64,000 nt of DNA from Dryocosmus kuriphilus (taxonomy: Eukaryota > Arthropoda > Insecta > Hymenoptera > Cynipidae): positions 97,681,442-97,745,441 of the forward strand of contig CM076197.1 in assembly GCA_038277395.1 (NCBI GenBank). Reading direction: 5' to 3'. The translations under genes were made by a program, and so were the position numbers. Positions 11,940 to 23,220 of the stretch are shown in pieces. The notes beneath the pieces were generated by a model. It ran no database searches. It worked only from the letters and a program-made list of their open reading frames with translations, and was not told the origin of the DNA. Position 1 is the stretch's first letter, and the number at the start of each line of letters is the position of its first letter.

Positions 11940-12745
11940 CTTGTTGGGAAACTTTACCGAACTTTTCAGTATAATTGGCACATGTAGACCAGTTGGAACA
12001 TTTTTAACATGGCAGTTCGCTAAACTTTAATAACGCAGCTTAAAGTTCCGATATGTAAAGATTTAATGATTACAAACTATGCCGTTACACATTGACGGAA
12101 AATTGAATAAAATTTAATGTTAGTTCGGTAAACCGAGTCGCAGCCGCAGGGCATCTTTTATCACGTCCACCACCTATATACCATAAGAAGCGCCAAATAC
12201 AAGCAATGAAAAAAGTCATTTTTGAACAATGATTTAAGTTGTCAGTCTACAATAAACAACTTCAAATACGGAGTTGTACATCTTCGATGAGCAGCTTGAC
12301 TCACTGTGTCACTAACAGCTGTTGCACCTATTTCAATCCATCATGGCTCCGATCAGTGAAAAGCCGACGAGTTTAAAAGGGACTTTTTTCATTGCCTGCA
12401 TTTGGCGCTATTTTTTTATACAACCGCTGTTCCTCACAAGCGGTGAATTCTAGGTTTGCGAGTGCATTTGTGACAAAATTGTACTACGATTGGCTGTCAG
12501 ACCACAGCCAATGACAGCCTCGCACTGAATAATGGGTATGTGAATGTATTATGCTGTCGATTGTGTGTAAGAGTTTTTTTTTTTGTCCACAGCCCTCGAC
12601 TGCGGTTCCATTTTATGTTCGTAAATGAAGTATTATCGAATTTTATTTTACCGAACTGACAATTAAACTTTATCGGAGTGTCCACATGTCCCAAGTTTAC
12701 CAAACTGAGTTCGGTAAAGTCTATCGAACTATTTTTCTCCGTGTG
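11940..12745. mobile_element. imperfect inverted-repeat element (fold-back or MITE)
   Basis: Outer segments around 11946-12150 (TTTACCGAACT, GGCACATGTAGACC, TTAGTTCGGTAAA, CGCAGCCGCAGGGC) have inverted, diverged counterparts around 12580-12725 (GCCCTCGACTGCGG, TTTACCGAACTGAC, GTCCACATGTCCC, AGTTCGGTAAAGT). A tighter inner pair is GCGCCAAATACAAGCAATGA near 12191 and TCATTGCCTGCATTTGGCGC near 12390. There is no coding content. Confidence 0.45.
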
Positions 12746-13332
12746 GCGAATGCTGAATCATCCGACTACTGACATTTGAGCAGGATTTGTCGCTGGATCG
12801 ATCTTTGGCCCCTATGAAGGGGGACGAGCAACAGCGTAGGCTATTAATTGCGGAAAGGATAAAAATACCCATGATTGTAAAAATTCGAAATTCTTAAAGA
12901 AAATTGTTAAATATGGTCTCTTCGAGAATTTTTTACATAATAAAATATTCAAGAATATTTGAGAAGTATAAAATAATCTAAGTCATACTTGAACAGTCAT
13001 TTCTAAAGCATTTTCCAGTTACAGAATGATAAGAGGCGATTCATTAATTATTTAAGGGTCCCAAGAGGGTGAGTGGCTTTCAAAAATCTCTTACATGACC
13101 TTACCTCGGGGGAGGAGTTGGGGTAAAAACCATTCGTACGTAATATTTTACTACGTTAATTTTTTCAATTCGAACGATCACAATAGCATATAACTATACT
13201 CAAACTACCCATTTTACGATTTTGAAAATCCAGCTTTTAAAAGTTCCCATGCTGTCACAATCTATTTGACTGACTTCCTTTAAGATTGTTGCAAATCTAG
13301 TCGTTCGTAATATGTTTAACATATTATTCCTA
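12746..13332. other. AT-rich flank of the mariner element
   Basis: No gene is visible. A G-rich phrase near 13095-13125 (CTTACCTCGGGGGAGGAGTTGG) recurs in diverged form on the far side of the mariner near 14905-14960, so the mariner may have inserted between two copies of a simple dispersed motif. Confidence 0.3.
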
Positions 13333-14664
13333 TGAGGCACGTCCAGAAAGTAAGTGTACTGGTACCCTCACAGCTGTAGGGAATACTTTTTCGACATGTT
13401 GGCAATACTGCCGCGTAGCCTGACCCCTCCCCTTCAAAACGAGACCAATCCGAGGTTAGTGTGTTGAAAACTCTTGACGCAGTAGCATCTCTCGCGAAAA
13501 ATGTCGGCCGTATCTCCCGCCAAGTGCGAAATTCACGCCGTCATTCGCTACCTCGTTGTGAAGGGAAAAGCTCCAGTTGAGATTTATAATGAGGTGAAAA
13601 CTGTTTACGGTAATGGAGCTATGAATCGTATGAGTGTGTACAAGTGGTGTCGCGAATTTAAAAATGGCCATACTCCTTGCATGACGATCAGAGGAGCGGA
13701 AGACCTTCAATTGTGACTGAAGAACTTGTGGAAAAAATCGAGATTGCGGTCCGTGACGATCGCAGATTGACTTTAGATGATCTTCCTGCGATGTTTCCGC
13801 AAATCTCCAGATCCCTGTTACACGAAACAATCACAGAAACTCTCGGATATCGGAAATTGTCTTCGAGGTGGGTCCCAAAACAGCTGACAGAACAGCACAA
13901 GTTGAATCGAGTGCAGAGCTCCAAAGAGTTTTTGGAGCACTACGAACGCGAAGGCGATGATTTTCTCTACTCTATTGTTACTGGAGACGAAACTTGGGTT
14001 GCCTACTACACGTCTGAAACTAAGAGGCAGTCTCAATAATGGCGCTACACCTTGTCACCTTCCGATAAGAAATTCAAAACCACAACTTCAGCCAAAAAAA
14101 ATCATGGCATCCGTGTTTTGGGACCATAAAGGCATAATTTTGATTGAATATCTGCCTCACGGGGAGACCATCAACGCGGCAAGATACTGTGAGAATCTGA
14201 AAAAATTGAAAAGGGCGATTCAGAATAAAAGGAGGGGCATGCTGACGAAGGGAGTCTGCTTGCTGTATGACAATGCCAAACCTCACACGGCCGACGCCAC
14301 GAAGCAACTCCTGGACTCTTTCGGATGGGACGTTTTGAACCACCCCCCGTATTCCCCTGACCAGGCCCCTTCAGATTTCCATCTGTTCACTTCCCTGAAG
14401 GTGCACATGGGTGGAAACAAGTTTTCAACGGACGAGGAGGTGAAGGGGGAGGTGGAGAAGTGGGCGAAAGAGCTGGCGGGAGACTTCTTCGAGGCAGGCA
14501 TAAAAAAATTGATCCCGCGGCTCACCACTTGCATCGAGAGGGATGGTGACTATGTCGAAAAAGAATTTACATATGTACAAGTGTAACCAACTATGTTTTT
14601 GTTTTAATGCATTTTTTTTGAAGCCTACATAAATTGAGTACACTTACTTTCTGAACGTGCCTCG
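13333..14664 (+). mobile_element. full-length mariner element, copy B (1332 bp)
   Basis: Terminal inverted repeats of about 28 bp are intact: left TGAGGCACGTCCAGAAAGTA, right the inverted CGAGGCACGTTCAGAAAGTA. The element is flanked by TA on both sides (13331-13332 and 14665-14666). Length and ends are those of a complete mariner. The transposase inside is broken, so the copy is non-autonomous but could be mobilised in trans if a source exists. Confidence 0.93.
13501..14586 (+). pseudogene. mariner transposase with two indels and one nonsense codon
   Basis: The start Met at 13501 begins the N-terminal helix-turn-helix region (MSAVSPAKCEIHAVIRYLV). A one-base indel near 13675 moves the frame, and HDDQRSGRPS continues in the next. 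The helices, the WVPKQLTEQHK linker and the first catalytic Asp (TGDETWV) follow. A TAA at 14037-14039 stands where mariners have Gln, before WRYT. An extra A in the AAAAAAA run near 14098 then shifts to the third frame, which carries KKIMASVFWDHKG, the second Asp (YDNAKPH), the third Asp (YSPDQAPSD, D34D spacing) and a normal C-terminus ending at 14586. Overall size (~345 codons) is normal for the family. Confidence 0.92.
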
Positions 14665-14999
14665 TAGTTTGTAGCTTTGTGAATAATTTTTTTCCTTAGA
14701 TTGTTTCAAATCTAGCCTTTCATTATATTATAATTATGCATATTAAATACGCATTTTCCAAAGACTAATAGTTATTTTGCAAAAAATAAAAATCTCTTAT
14801 TTATGTCAAATAATAACGTGTTTTAGTGTAATTGAACCTTTTCTAACGATATTTAACTATTCAGCACTTTTTAGGGGAAATCTAGGTGAAATATTACGTA
14901 ATAAGGAGGAGGGGGGGGGGTTCGAGAAATCTTATGTGTCCTTACATGGGGGAGGGGGGTGTCGAAAATGGTCAAAATCGTCCTTATCAAGAGGAATCT

Positions 15000-16170
15000 A
15001 GAAGGTTCTATACCATTCTGAAATATACTTAAAATGTTAATAGGATTTAAAAATATTTCTAAAAATTCCTGAATATTCCAGCATTGCAGAATAAATAAAA
15101 AATATTCAGAGCATTCTAGAGAATTTTAAAACATTTTAATATATTATAGAAGACTTCAGAGTATTCTACAAAACTTCAAAAAATTATACAGTATTCTGGA
15201 CTGCTGTAGAATAATAATCTATAAAATCACAACTCTTTCAAAATATATTGGAAATTTCAGAGCATTCCCGAAAATGTCAAAACATGCCAGACTATTCTAA
15301 ATTATTCTAAGTTAAAAAAGATTGAAGATTAAGGCAATTATCGATTTTGTCTCAAAATTCCTTATAAACAGGATGATTATTTAAAGTGTACTCGAATTGA
15401 ATGCAAGCGCGTAACTACCAAAATTTAAAACCAGATTTTTTCTCTTATTTTAGTAAAATAATATTTAAGTAATAAAATAAACCTACTTCTGAATAAGAAG
15501 GTTTTATAATTTTTCATCAAATGTTTTTCAAATAAAAGTTGCTCATCACTTGCGATTTTTTTTCTCGATTCATATAAATTTTTCTATAGAAAGTTTAATT
15601 AGAGACTTGAGGAACGAATTTTCTAGAATTTAGGTATTAGATATTTAAACAGTAAATTAAAAAAATTCAAAAGCTTTATTTGCAGCTCGTGAACAATTTC
15701 TTTGCAGTTACGCGATTGTGTTGACACACTTCTCAATTAAATTGTTCCCTTTACACTTTTCTCTTTTTGCTTTTTACACTTCATAATAAATTTTTCATTT
15801 GGAAAGTTAGAAAAAGTTCGGAACAAAATTTGTGAATAGCACTGCACTAAATTCTAGAATAATACAGAACAGTTATGATAATTCTAGATAATTCTAAAAG
15901 ACTCAAAAATATTCTAGAAAAATCCTCTTTATTCGATATTCTATAATTTCAAAATGATCTAGAAAAGGGAGTAATCCAGATTATTCTAAAAAACGTCAAC
16001 TTATACAAAATTGTGAGATTTTATAGATTAATTTAAAGAATTCCAAAATCTTTAACCTTATACTAGAGAATTCTAGAACATTTGAGAAAATGCCAAAACA
16101 CTCCAGATTGTTGTAGAACATTCTAGAGAATTTCAAATATATTTTTCCGAATATTGTAAAATATTTGACA
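15000..16170. repeat. degenerate TTCTAGAA/ATATTCCAGA-type interspersed repeats
   Basis: Short phrases such as ATTCTAGAGAATTTTAAAAC, ATTCTAGATAATTCTAAA and CATTCCAGAATATT recur at 20-40 bp intervals in both orientations. The same texture occurs at 27060-27200 and 29370-29600. No coding capacity is seen. The stretch 14667-15000 before it holds a poly-G motif near 14905-14925 and nothing else. Confidence 0.5.
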
Positions 16171-17633
16171 GTTTTCAATAAACTAATTAATAAAGATTTT
16201 ACTACGTTTTTTTCGATATTCTGGTTATGTATTGATCGTTGTTTTTTTTCTGAAATCAACATTCCTTCTTTAACGTACAGCATCATCAGGATGACAATGG
16301 ATACAATATATAATAATAACAGCTTTTTTTTTAATCAAGAAAAATTAAGGAGTCCCTAAAGCAATGTAAAAAACCGTGATAGGAATATTATTTAATTAGT
16401 TAATCAGTTCAATCGGTATTATGAATCGTGATAAAAACAGGAATCTTGTCTCTGTTTACTGAACGTCAATATTAAAATTAGCAGAAAATATGTAAATTAA
16501 GAACCTTGTTTCCACATCACAAATGTTTGATCGACTATGAATCTTGACTATTGAAATTGACAGGTATGACAAAATTCATTATTGTTGACCCTAGTTTTAA
16601 AAATTTTCAATTCTTTATTTTTTATTATATCTTATTTTAATTTTCTAGAACGAAATTTGTAACTAAGGTTTCCTGATGATGACCCGCAATGAGGTCAAAA
16701 CGTTGATTATGTATATATATTATTGGAATTAAAGAAAAAGCTGCAAAAACGTGTTTTTGTTTCTTTTGAATTGGCTGTGATAACTGTCAGAAATATCTAT
16801 ATCAATTTTTTTGTTTTTCCATAGTATAGTCGTTGATATATTTTTAGAGGACTTTTTGGAGGATTTTTTTTTACTAATCGCTTGTTGCACAAAATCGTTA
16901 TTTTTCATTATATTACATGAATAATAATTTAGTCTTGAAATAAAATTATCATAAGTCAGAAATTTCATTTAAACAATAAAAGGGTTTCACATGAATGATG
17001 AGAGCTACATTACAGATTCTGAAGTTTTCTTCTGCTTTGAATGCGAGGGATTTTAATTCTAGCAATCGTAGAGAAGAAAGGAACTGGGAAAATAACATAA
17101 AATTTTATAGAGCAAACGTGTACTCGCATTTCTCTGATAACTCGAGATGCTGAGTGACGATTATCCGGATTTCCTCGTACGTCTGATGAGCGTTTCCATC
17201 GTATTCACCATTTCACCAGCCACGAACGTGATATCGAATGTCACTCGCAGAATCCGTCATTTCGTCGGACCAATTCGACCACACGTCATTGTGGTAAGAT
17301 CTCCACCTATCTGTCTGTCTCTGATTTTCCCTGTAAGCACTTCATTCCCTTCTCTCACCACCCGTGGAGAATACCACAACACCCCGACTAATTTTCATCA
17401 AATTCCTTTACGAAATATTGTACTTTTCTTCAAATTCTACAAAAAAAAAAAAAAAGAATAAAAGAAAAAGATTCTCGTAATTATATTAGTACCTTCCAAA
17501 GAAAGTATTAGGATCTCTGTCAAAAATCTGCTTCACAAAAAGAGAGAAGATCGTGCTATTATGGACTCTCAACTTTGTCCTTTTGCGTTTGACCCCTGAT
17601 CATGACACGCCCTGTCACCTTTGATCCTTACAA
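16171..17633. other. AT-rich sequence with one possible orphan exon at 17147-17295
   Basis: Mostly AT-rich. From 17147 a frame opens with ATG (MLSDDYPDFLVRLMSVS...) and reaches CATTGTG followed by GTAAGA near 17296. That would be a 50-codon exon with a good donor site. Composition is less AT-rich than its flanks, but no domain or partner exon is visible, so it is only a possibility. Confidence 0.25.
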
Positions 17634-19159
17634 CCCTGAAGTTTGCTATAGATATGGATTTGAGATTTCCACCAAAAATTCCAGCAAAACTAGGAATCCG
17701 ATCAAAAAACCGAAAACACCGTTGTATTCGTCTCCAAAATGCCCAGGAATGGTCTTTTTTGTTTTTTTTTACAATTTTTTAAACAATTGCAGCGTTTTTT
17801 AATGATCCGCCAAAAATTCCGGGCAAACTAAGAGTCCGATCGAAAAACCGAAAACACCATTGAATTGAACTCCGAAATATCCAAGATTTACTGTTTTGGT
17901 TTTTTTTAAACAATTTTTTGAGCAAATAAATTGTTGATAACAATTTTTGTAATTTTTTTACAACAATTTATAGACTAATGCAAACTTTCGATGCTATATC
18001 ATACTCGGTGGGTAAAGAAGTTTCTGCTCCGAAGTTGCAAAGTGACAAAAACGTATTTGATAACAATCTTATCATGGCTTCTAAGTGACGTCACACCCAT
18101 ATATGAGGCCAGATAGATCGCTCTAAAAATGCTCGATTTCAGATTTAGTGAACGTAAGATGTGTATTAGAAATAAATTCTATCTCTAACGAAACTGTTCA
18201 TAGAGTAGTGGAAATATTTACTTTAAAAGCAAGTTATTTTTTGCGAAATTTTGGGCAATAAACAAAAACTTCTTTTAGAGTCATATTCTCAAAAAAATCA
18301 TCCTGTGTACAAATTGTTACGAGCCTTTTAACGTAATAAAATTTTATAACATATTTTATAAAAAACTTTGCTATGGCTCAGAGACTCGTAACCCGAGTAT
18401 TTTGGAAAGCGCTGAATCAGCACCCAGAGTGCTCGGTGCTCGGTGTATGCGAATGATTCTTATTAAAAATAAAAGAAAAGGCAGAAGCCTAAACTAACAA
18501 ATATAGATACAGATATAGATATAGATATATGAAATTTACATACATATTAGAACAACAGAAAAAGAAAGATAGCGTGCACAGGAGATACAGTATCTTGTAG
18601 GTGCAAGGTACTATGCCCTTCATCCTTGCCCCCGCCTCCTCAACTATAGAAATATTTTCGATTCATTTACAGCTGATCCATGGACCATACATTTTCATAG
18701 ATCGATCATGTTAATAATATAATCATTCTTATTTCTTTTAATCAGAACTAACATTTCAATTTAAATTCTGATTGAGAGCGTAGGTAGGAATTCTGCATAA
18801 TTGCACTTAACAACAACCGCAGTAGTTTTGAGAGTCACGCGGGCTAGCTTCCTGTCTTTTTACTTTCCTTCAGTTCACGCGCTTTATTTCCTTCAGTCAT
18901 CAAAATTATCCCACTCTCCTTTATCATTTTATGCACCTACAAGGTGCATCAATGTCTAGGTCTCTTGGCAGTTTCGCATCGCTCTTGGTCGGACCAAGAA
19001 CTTAAATAAGCGCTCGGAAAATATTCCACGAAGTTTCCCTGCCCGTCCGATTATCCGACACTCGCTTTAGAAAAACATTCGACTTTCGTTGAAAAATTAA
19101 AACTTAGACTAGATGAGTACGAAGAACGAGTGGGACGTAAAAATTTCTGTTTGACAGAT

Positions 19160-19262
19160 ACGGAACCAGAGTTAAATTGAGAAACAGAACCAGAGTTAAA
19201 TTGAGAAACGGAACCAGAGTTAATTTGGCAGAAACGGAAACTAGAGTGAGTACCGGAAACGG
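19160..19262 (+). repeat. minisatellite, ~27 bp unit, about three to four copies
   Basis: The phrase CGGAACCAGAGTTAAATTGA recurs as CAGAACCAGAGTTAAATTGA, CGGAACCAGAGTTAATTTGG and a weaker CGGAAACTAGAGTGAGTACC. Confidence 0.75.
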
Positions 19263-19649
19263 AAAACGGAAAAATCGGGAAAATTCAGTGAGTGTTTTTC
19301 GTGCGCGTGCAATGATCCCGCAAAATAAAACAAGCTCATTTATTCGAGGTTGGCAGCTTGAACCTCCCTATAGTAAATTAATGAAAGATGTTAAATATAC
19401 TATCAATAAAAGAAAAAGGGTCGTACGTAACAGAAATTGCCTAAAAAGGCAGGAATAAAAATTTGCGTTTTAATAAAGCTGGGTTTTCAAAAACAGTTAT
19501 TTGAAAACGGAAAATGCAAAATGTAATTTGATGTAACGATCTACCTAGAAAAGCTCAGAATGAGAAGAAGATGCTTTCAATAATCCAATTATTGTGAAGC
19601 TCTTAAAAGCATATGTTTCTCGTTTTGGGCTTATTCTTAAACTTCTTCA

Positions 19650-20060
19650 CTCCAGGTAGAGTGGATTTGATCATACGTTCCATAGAAAAGGACAGGTCGG
19701 CTTCCTCAGTACACCTTCTATTTCTAATAATTGCTTAGTGTGTTGTCTTAATTTCAAAATTTTGTTAATTTAAATGTTTTTAAATTGGCATGCCACCTTT
19801 TAAATCTCGGATTTTTTGTAAATTGAAATACTTGCAAATTCGAAAAATGTTCTCTTTGATTATTTAATTTAAACTCCATTCCATTATAAATGAAGATTTG
19901 TGATTAATGTTTCGATCCTTTTCTAATGAAAGAACATCGAAGTTGAGTCGAATCAATCATACCTTCCATAGAAAAAGACTGGTGGACTTTCTCGATACAC
20001 CTTCTCTTTCTATTAACTACTTGTTGAGTTGCCTTAATTTTGCGATTTTGATCATTGAAA
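19650..20060 (+). repeat. two diverged copies of a ~290 bp sequence
   Basis: CATACGTTCCATAGAAAAGG, TACACCTTCTATTTCT and TTGTCTTAATTT.AAAATTTTG near 19672-19765 recur as CATACCTTCCATAGAAAAAG, TACACCTTCTCTTTCT and TTGCCTTAATTTTGCGATTTTG near 19958-20050. Confidence 0.6.
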
Positions 20061-22263
20061 GGTTTTTCAAATGGTAATTTTTGTTTGTGTCTTTTTATAA
20101 TATAATTTTCACATACGAGGAATTTTTATAAAATATGTTTCTTAAAATGCTTTTTTTTTAACATTTCAAAAGGAAAATTCAAGAATTAACTTTGCTTCCG
20201 TTCTCTCAAGTTCAATACCTAATCTGACACAAAAATTATTCTGTTTCCCAAAACGCAGGCACAAGATAATTCCTCATAGGATATAATCTCTGTGATAGTT
20301 ATTGTCAATAGAATGGCAGAAAGAAGCTGACCTTTTCAAGAAAATTGGATTAAAAAAAAAAAAGGAATTTGCTGCTATTTGGTCAATCTTAAATTACAAT
20401 TTTTTTGCGTATGTAAAAGAGAGTGAAAAGGCATTTCAGAATTAAAATACAAAAATGTTGCTTACGTACATATCTTGGCTGGCATGCTACACTATTTAAA
20501 AAAAAAGACCTTAAGGTCTTTTTAAAAGCCGTTTTATACAATATTGGTAACTAGTAGGGTGGATTAAAAATGTGCAAGTGTGTGGGTTGGCATTCAAAAA
20601 ACGTAAAAAAATTTGAAAATGGTTAAAATCTGCTGTTCGGTATTTGGATTTGAAAATATGAATTTTTTAAAAATAAAAAATAGTCAAATGAATCACATGT
20701 AAATGTATTAGACAGGACAAAAAATTTTTACACGCCAAAAAAAATATTACTCTTACCCATGCATTTGTAATTGTTTAAAAAATTGTTGTAAAAAAGAAAA
20801 AGTTCATCCTGGGCATTTCGGAGATGAATCCAATGGTGTTTTCGGTTTTTCGATCGGACTCTTAGGTTGCCTGGAATTTTTGGTGGAACATTAAAAAACG
20901 CTGCGATTGTTTACAAAATTGTTGTAAAAAAAAGGCCGTCCTGGGAATTTTGGAGAAGAATCCAACGGTGTTTTCTGTTTTTCGATGAGACTCTTAGTTT
21001 TGCTGGAATTTTTGATGGAAGTCTCAAATCCATATCTGGTCTCACATATGGGTGTGACGTCACTTAAAAGACATGATAAGATTGTTATCAATACGTTTTT
21101 GTCACTTTGCAACTGCGGAGCAGAAACTTTTTTACCCACCGAGTGTGATATAGCATCGAAAATTTGCATTAGTGTATAAATTGTTGTAAAAATTTGCAAA
21201 AATTGTTATTAACAATTTATTTGTTTAAAAAATTGTTAAAAAAAGAAGTACATCCTGGGAATTTCGGTGTTGAATCCAATGATGTTTTCGGTTTTTCGAT
21301 CGGACTCTTAGTTTGTCCGAAATTTTTGGTGGAACATTAAAAAACGCTGCAATTGTTAAAAAAATTATTGTAAAAAAAAAAAAAAAAGTATCCTGTTCAT
21401 TTTGGAAACGAATACAACGGTGTTTTCGGTTTTTTGATCGGTCTCTTAGTTTTGCTGGAATTTTTGGTGGAAGTCTCAAATCCATATCTATAGCAAACTT
21501 CAGGGTCGTTCATCCTTGCCCTCTGATGATCTCTAATCATTGACGATTGAACCCTACACTGAGAGAAAGATATGGTATTGGGTACAATAATGAACGTAAC
21601 GGGTACTACATATATTTTATCTTTAATATATGGACAGTTATCTTTATTGTCAGAGTGACTATCTGAAGATGGTAGCAGATAGATTGTACCGAATACCACC
21701 ACAGATTGTAAAATAGTTACAATCAAAGATAATAACTGATACTATCGAAGATGTTGACTATTGCTATCAAATATGTTAATGATTACTATCAAATGCAGGG
21801 TGTCCCCCGAGTTATCCCGCTCCTTATAGAGATGGATAGAGAATGAAAGACAATTCGAAATACCCTTTCGAAAAATTTCATCAGGCGCATAGTTTTTGAA
21901 GTAGAAAGGTTTGAAGCTGAAGAAAACAATACAATAATAATAAAAATCAAACCTCTTTATCATAGCTCGAAAACTAAATGTCTGGCGACATTTTGCAAGT
22001 AGACTTCTGGACTTGCTTTTTCATCCTCAATCCACTCCTATAAGAAACAGTATAACTCGCAGGTCACTCTAATAAGAATTAAATTTAATTTAGGGGTTTT
22101 CTTCACAAAATATAATATTAATGTCAAACGAGGTAATTTTGAGTATTTTGGGTATATAATTAGAGTTATAAATTAAACTAAAATAGTATACGAAACAATA
22201 ATTTATTACGTATATTGTAATTATACAAATGTGAACAACTCTTAATAAACGTGGAATTATGTA

Positions 22264-23190
22264 CGAGGTGTGATCAAAAAGTAAGGTGACTTTTTATTTT
22301 TATCAAAAAATATTTACTTATTCATCAATATTGATGTTGTCCCCTTCAAAGTAATCCCCCTCGGATATAATAAATTTGTGCCAGCGCTTTTTCCAATCCT
22401 CAAAACATTTTTGATAAGCATTTTTTGGTTCCAGCGATTCAGTCTTTATCTCCTTAGTCGTCGCAAAACGCCGTCCTTTCATGGGGCTTTTCAGTTTTGG
22501 AAACAGGAAAAAGTCGCAGGGAGCCAAATCTGGTGAATACGGTGGCTGAGGCATGATTATGGTGTTGTTATTGGCCAAGAAATTACGAACAAGCAATGAA
22601 GTGTGAGCTGGCGTATTTTCGTGGTTTCGGAACAAACTTCGCTGAAACATGTCTCATGCCCAAAATATCCATGAAAATTGCTTGGCACGAGCCAAACGAG
22701 ATGCCGACATCATCAGCACCTTCTCTAATGGTAAAAATTCGACGATTCGCCAACACTATTTTCTTCACTTCTTCAACGTTTTCATCAGTTGTTGATGCGC
22801 TGGGACGTCCAGGGCGAGCTTCGTCATTAACATCTTCTCGGCCTTCCCGAAAGAGCTTGTACCACTTATAAACATTTTTTTTACTCAGAGTAAACTCACC
22901 GTATGCCACTGTCAACATTTCAAGTGTTTTGGAGCACTTAATTCCATTTTTTACACAAAATTGGATGCAAATTCTTTCATCCATTTTTCTCGACAGCAGA
23001 AAATCGCCGAGCGCGCAAAATACTTGTAACCTTTATGCCTCTCACAAACGAACAAAAAATGCTATATAGCTGAAACTGTGCACATATGTTTGGGACAAGT
23101 GTACCAACATAAGCAAAAAAGAAAACGAATGTCGAATGTACGCATCCCGCGAAATTTCAAAAAGTCACCTTACTTTTTGATCACACCTCG
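22264..23190 (-). mobile_element. internally deleted mariner element, copy C (927 bp)
   Basis: Perfect ~32 bp terminal inverted repeats (CGAGGTGTGATCAAAAAGTA inward from each end) are flanked by TA at 22262-22263 and 23191-23192. The outer CGAGGTGTG bases are shared with copy D at 27770-29034, but the TIRs then differ. At 927 bp it is about 350 bp shorter than a complete element because the middle of the transposase gene is missing. Confidence 0.94.
22318..22984 (-). pseudogene. mariner transposase with central deletion (copy C)
   Basis: The N-terminal DNA-binding half (MDERICIQFCVKNGIKCSKT through FVPKPRK) reads from 22984. It then jumps, with a frame change near 22600-22640, to the C-terminal catalytic part (HENTPAHTS, YSPDLAPCDFFLFPKLK), ending at 22318. 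The first catalytic Asp and roughly 100-130 residues around it are deleted. The second catalytic residue is Glu (HEN instead of HDN), and the third Asp is present at D34 spacing. The protein cannot be active. Confidence 0.92.
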
Positions 23191-23220
23191 TATATGTTCA
23201 GAAATTCATCTGTGAAGAAT

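Larger units (their letters stand above)
18116..20774. other. spacer between the inverted arms
   Basis: It contains an AGATATAGATATAGATA microsatellite near 18507-18530, a moderately GC-rich unique block at 18770-19100, and the two small repeats listed next. The ORF at 19177-19458 is seeded by the minisatellite and shows no domain. Confidence 0.4.
17634..21505. mobile_element. ~3.9 kb structure with long inverted arms built of ~150 bp sub-repeats
   Basis: The left arm (17634-about 18115) begins CCCTGAAGTTTGCTATAG and passes through CCAAAAATTCCAGCAAAACT, CCGAAAACACCGTTG and a segment with TGACGTCACACCCATA. The right arm (about 21036-21505) is its inverted counterpart and ends CTATAGCAAACTTCAGGG. 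Extra right-hand sub-repeats reach back to about 20775. Each ~150 bp sub-repeat carries TTCGGTTTTTCGATCGGACT, CTTAG.TT.GC.GGAATTTTTGGTGG and TTAAAAAACGCTGC.ATTGTT. No transposase was found between the arms. No target duplication is clear, so it may be a fold-back element or an inversion of a local satellite. Confidence 0.65.
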
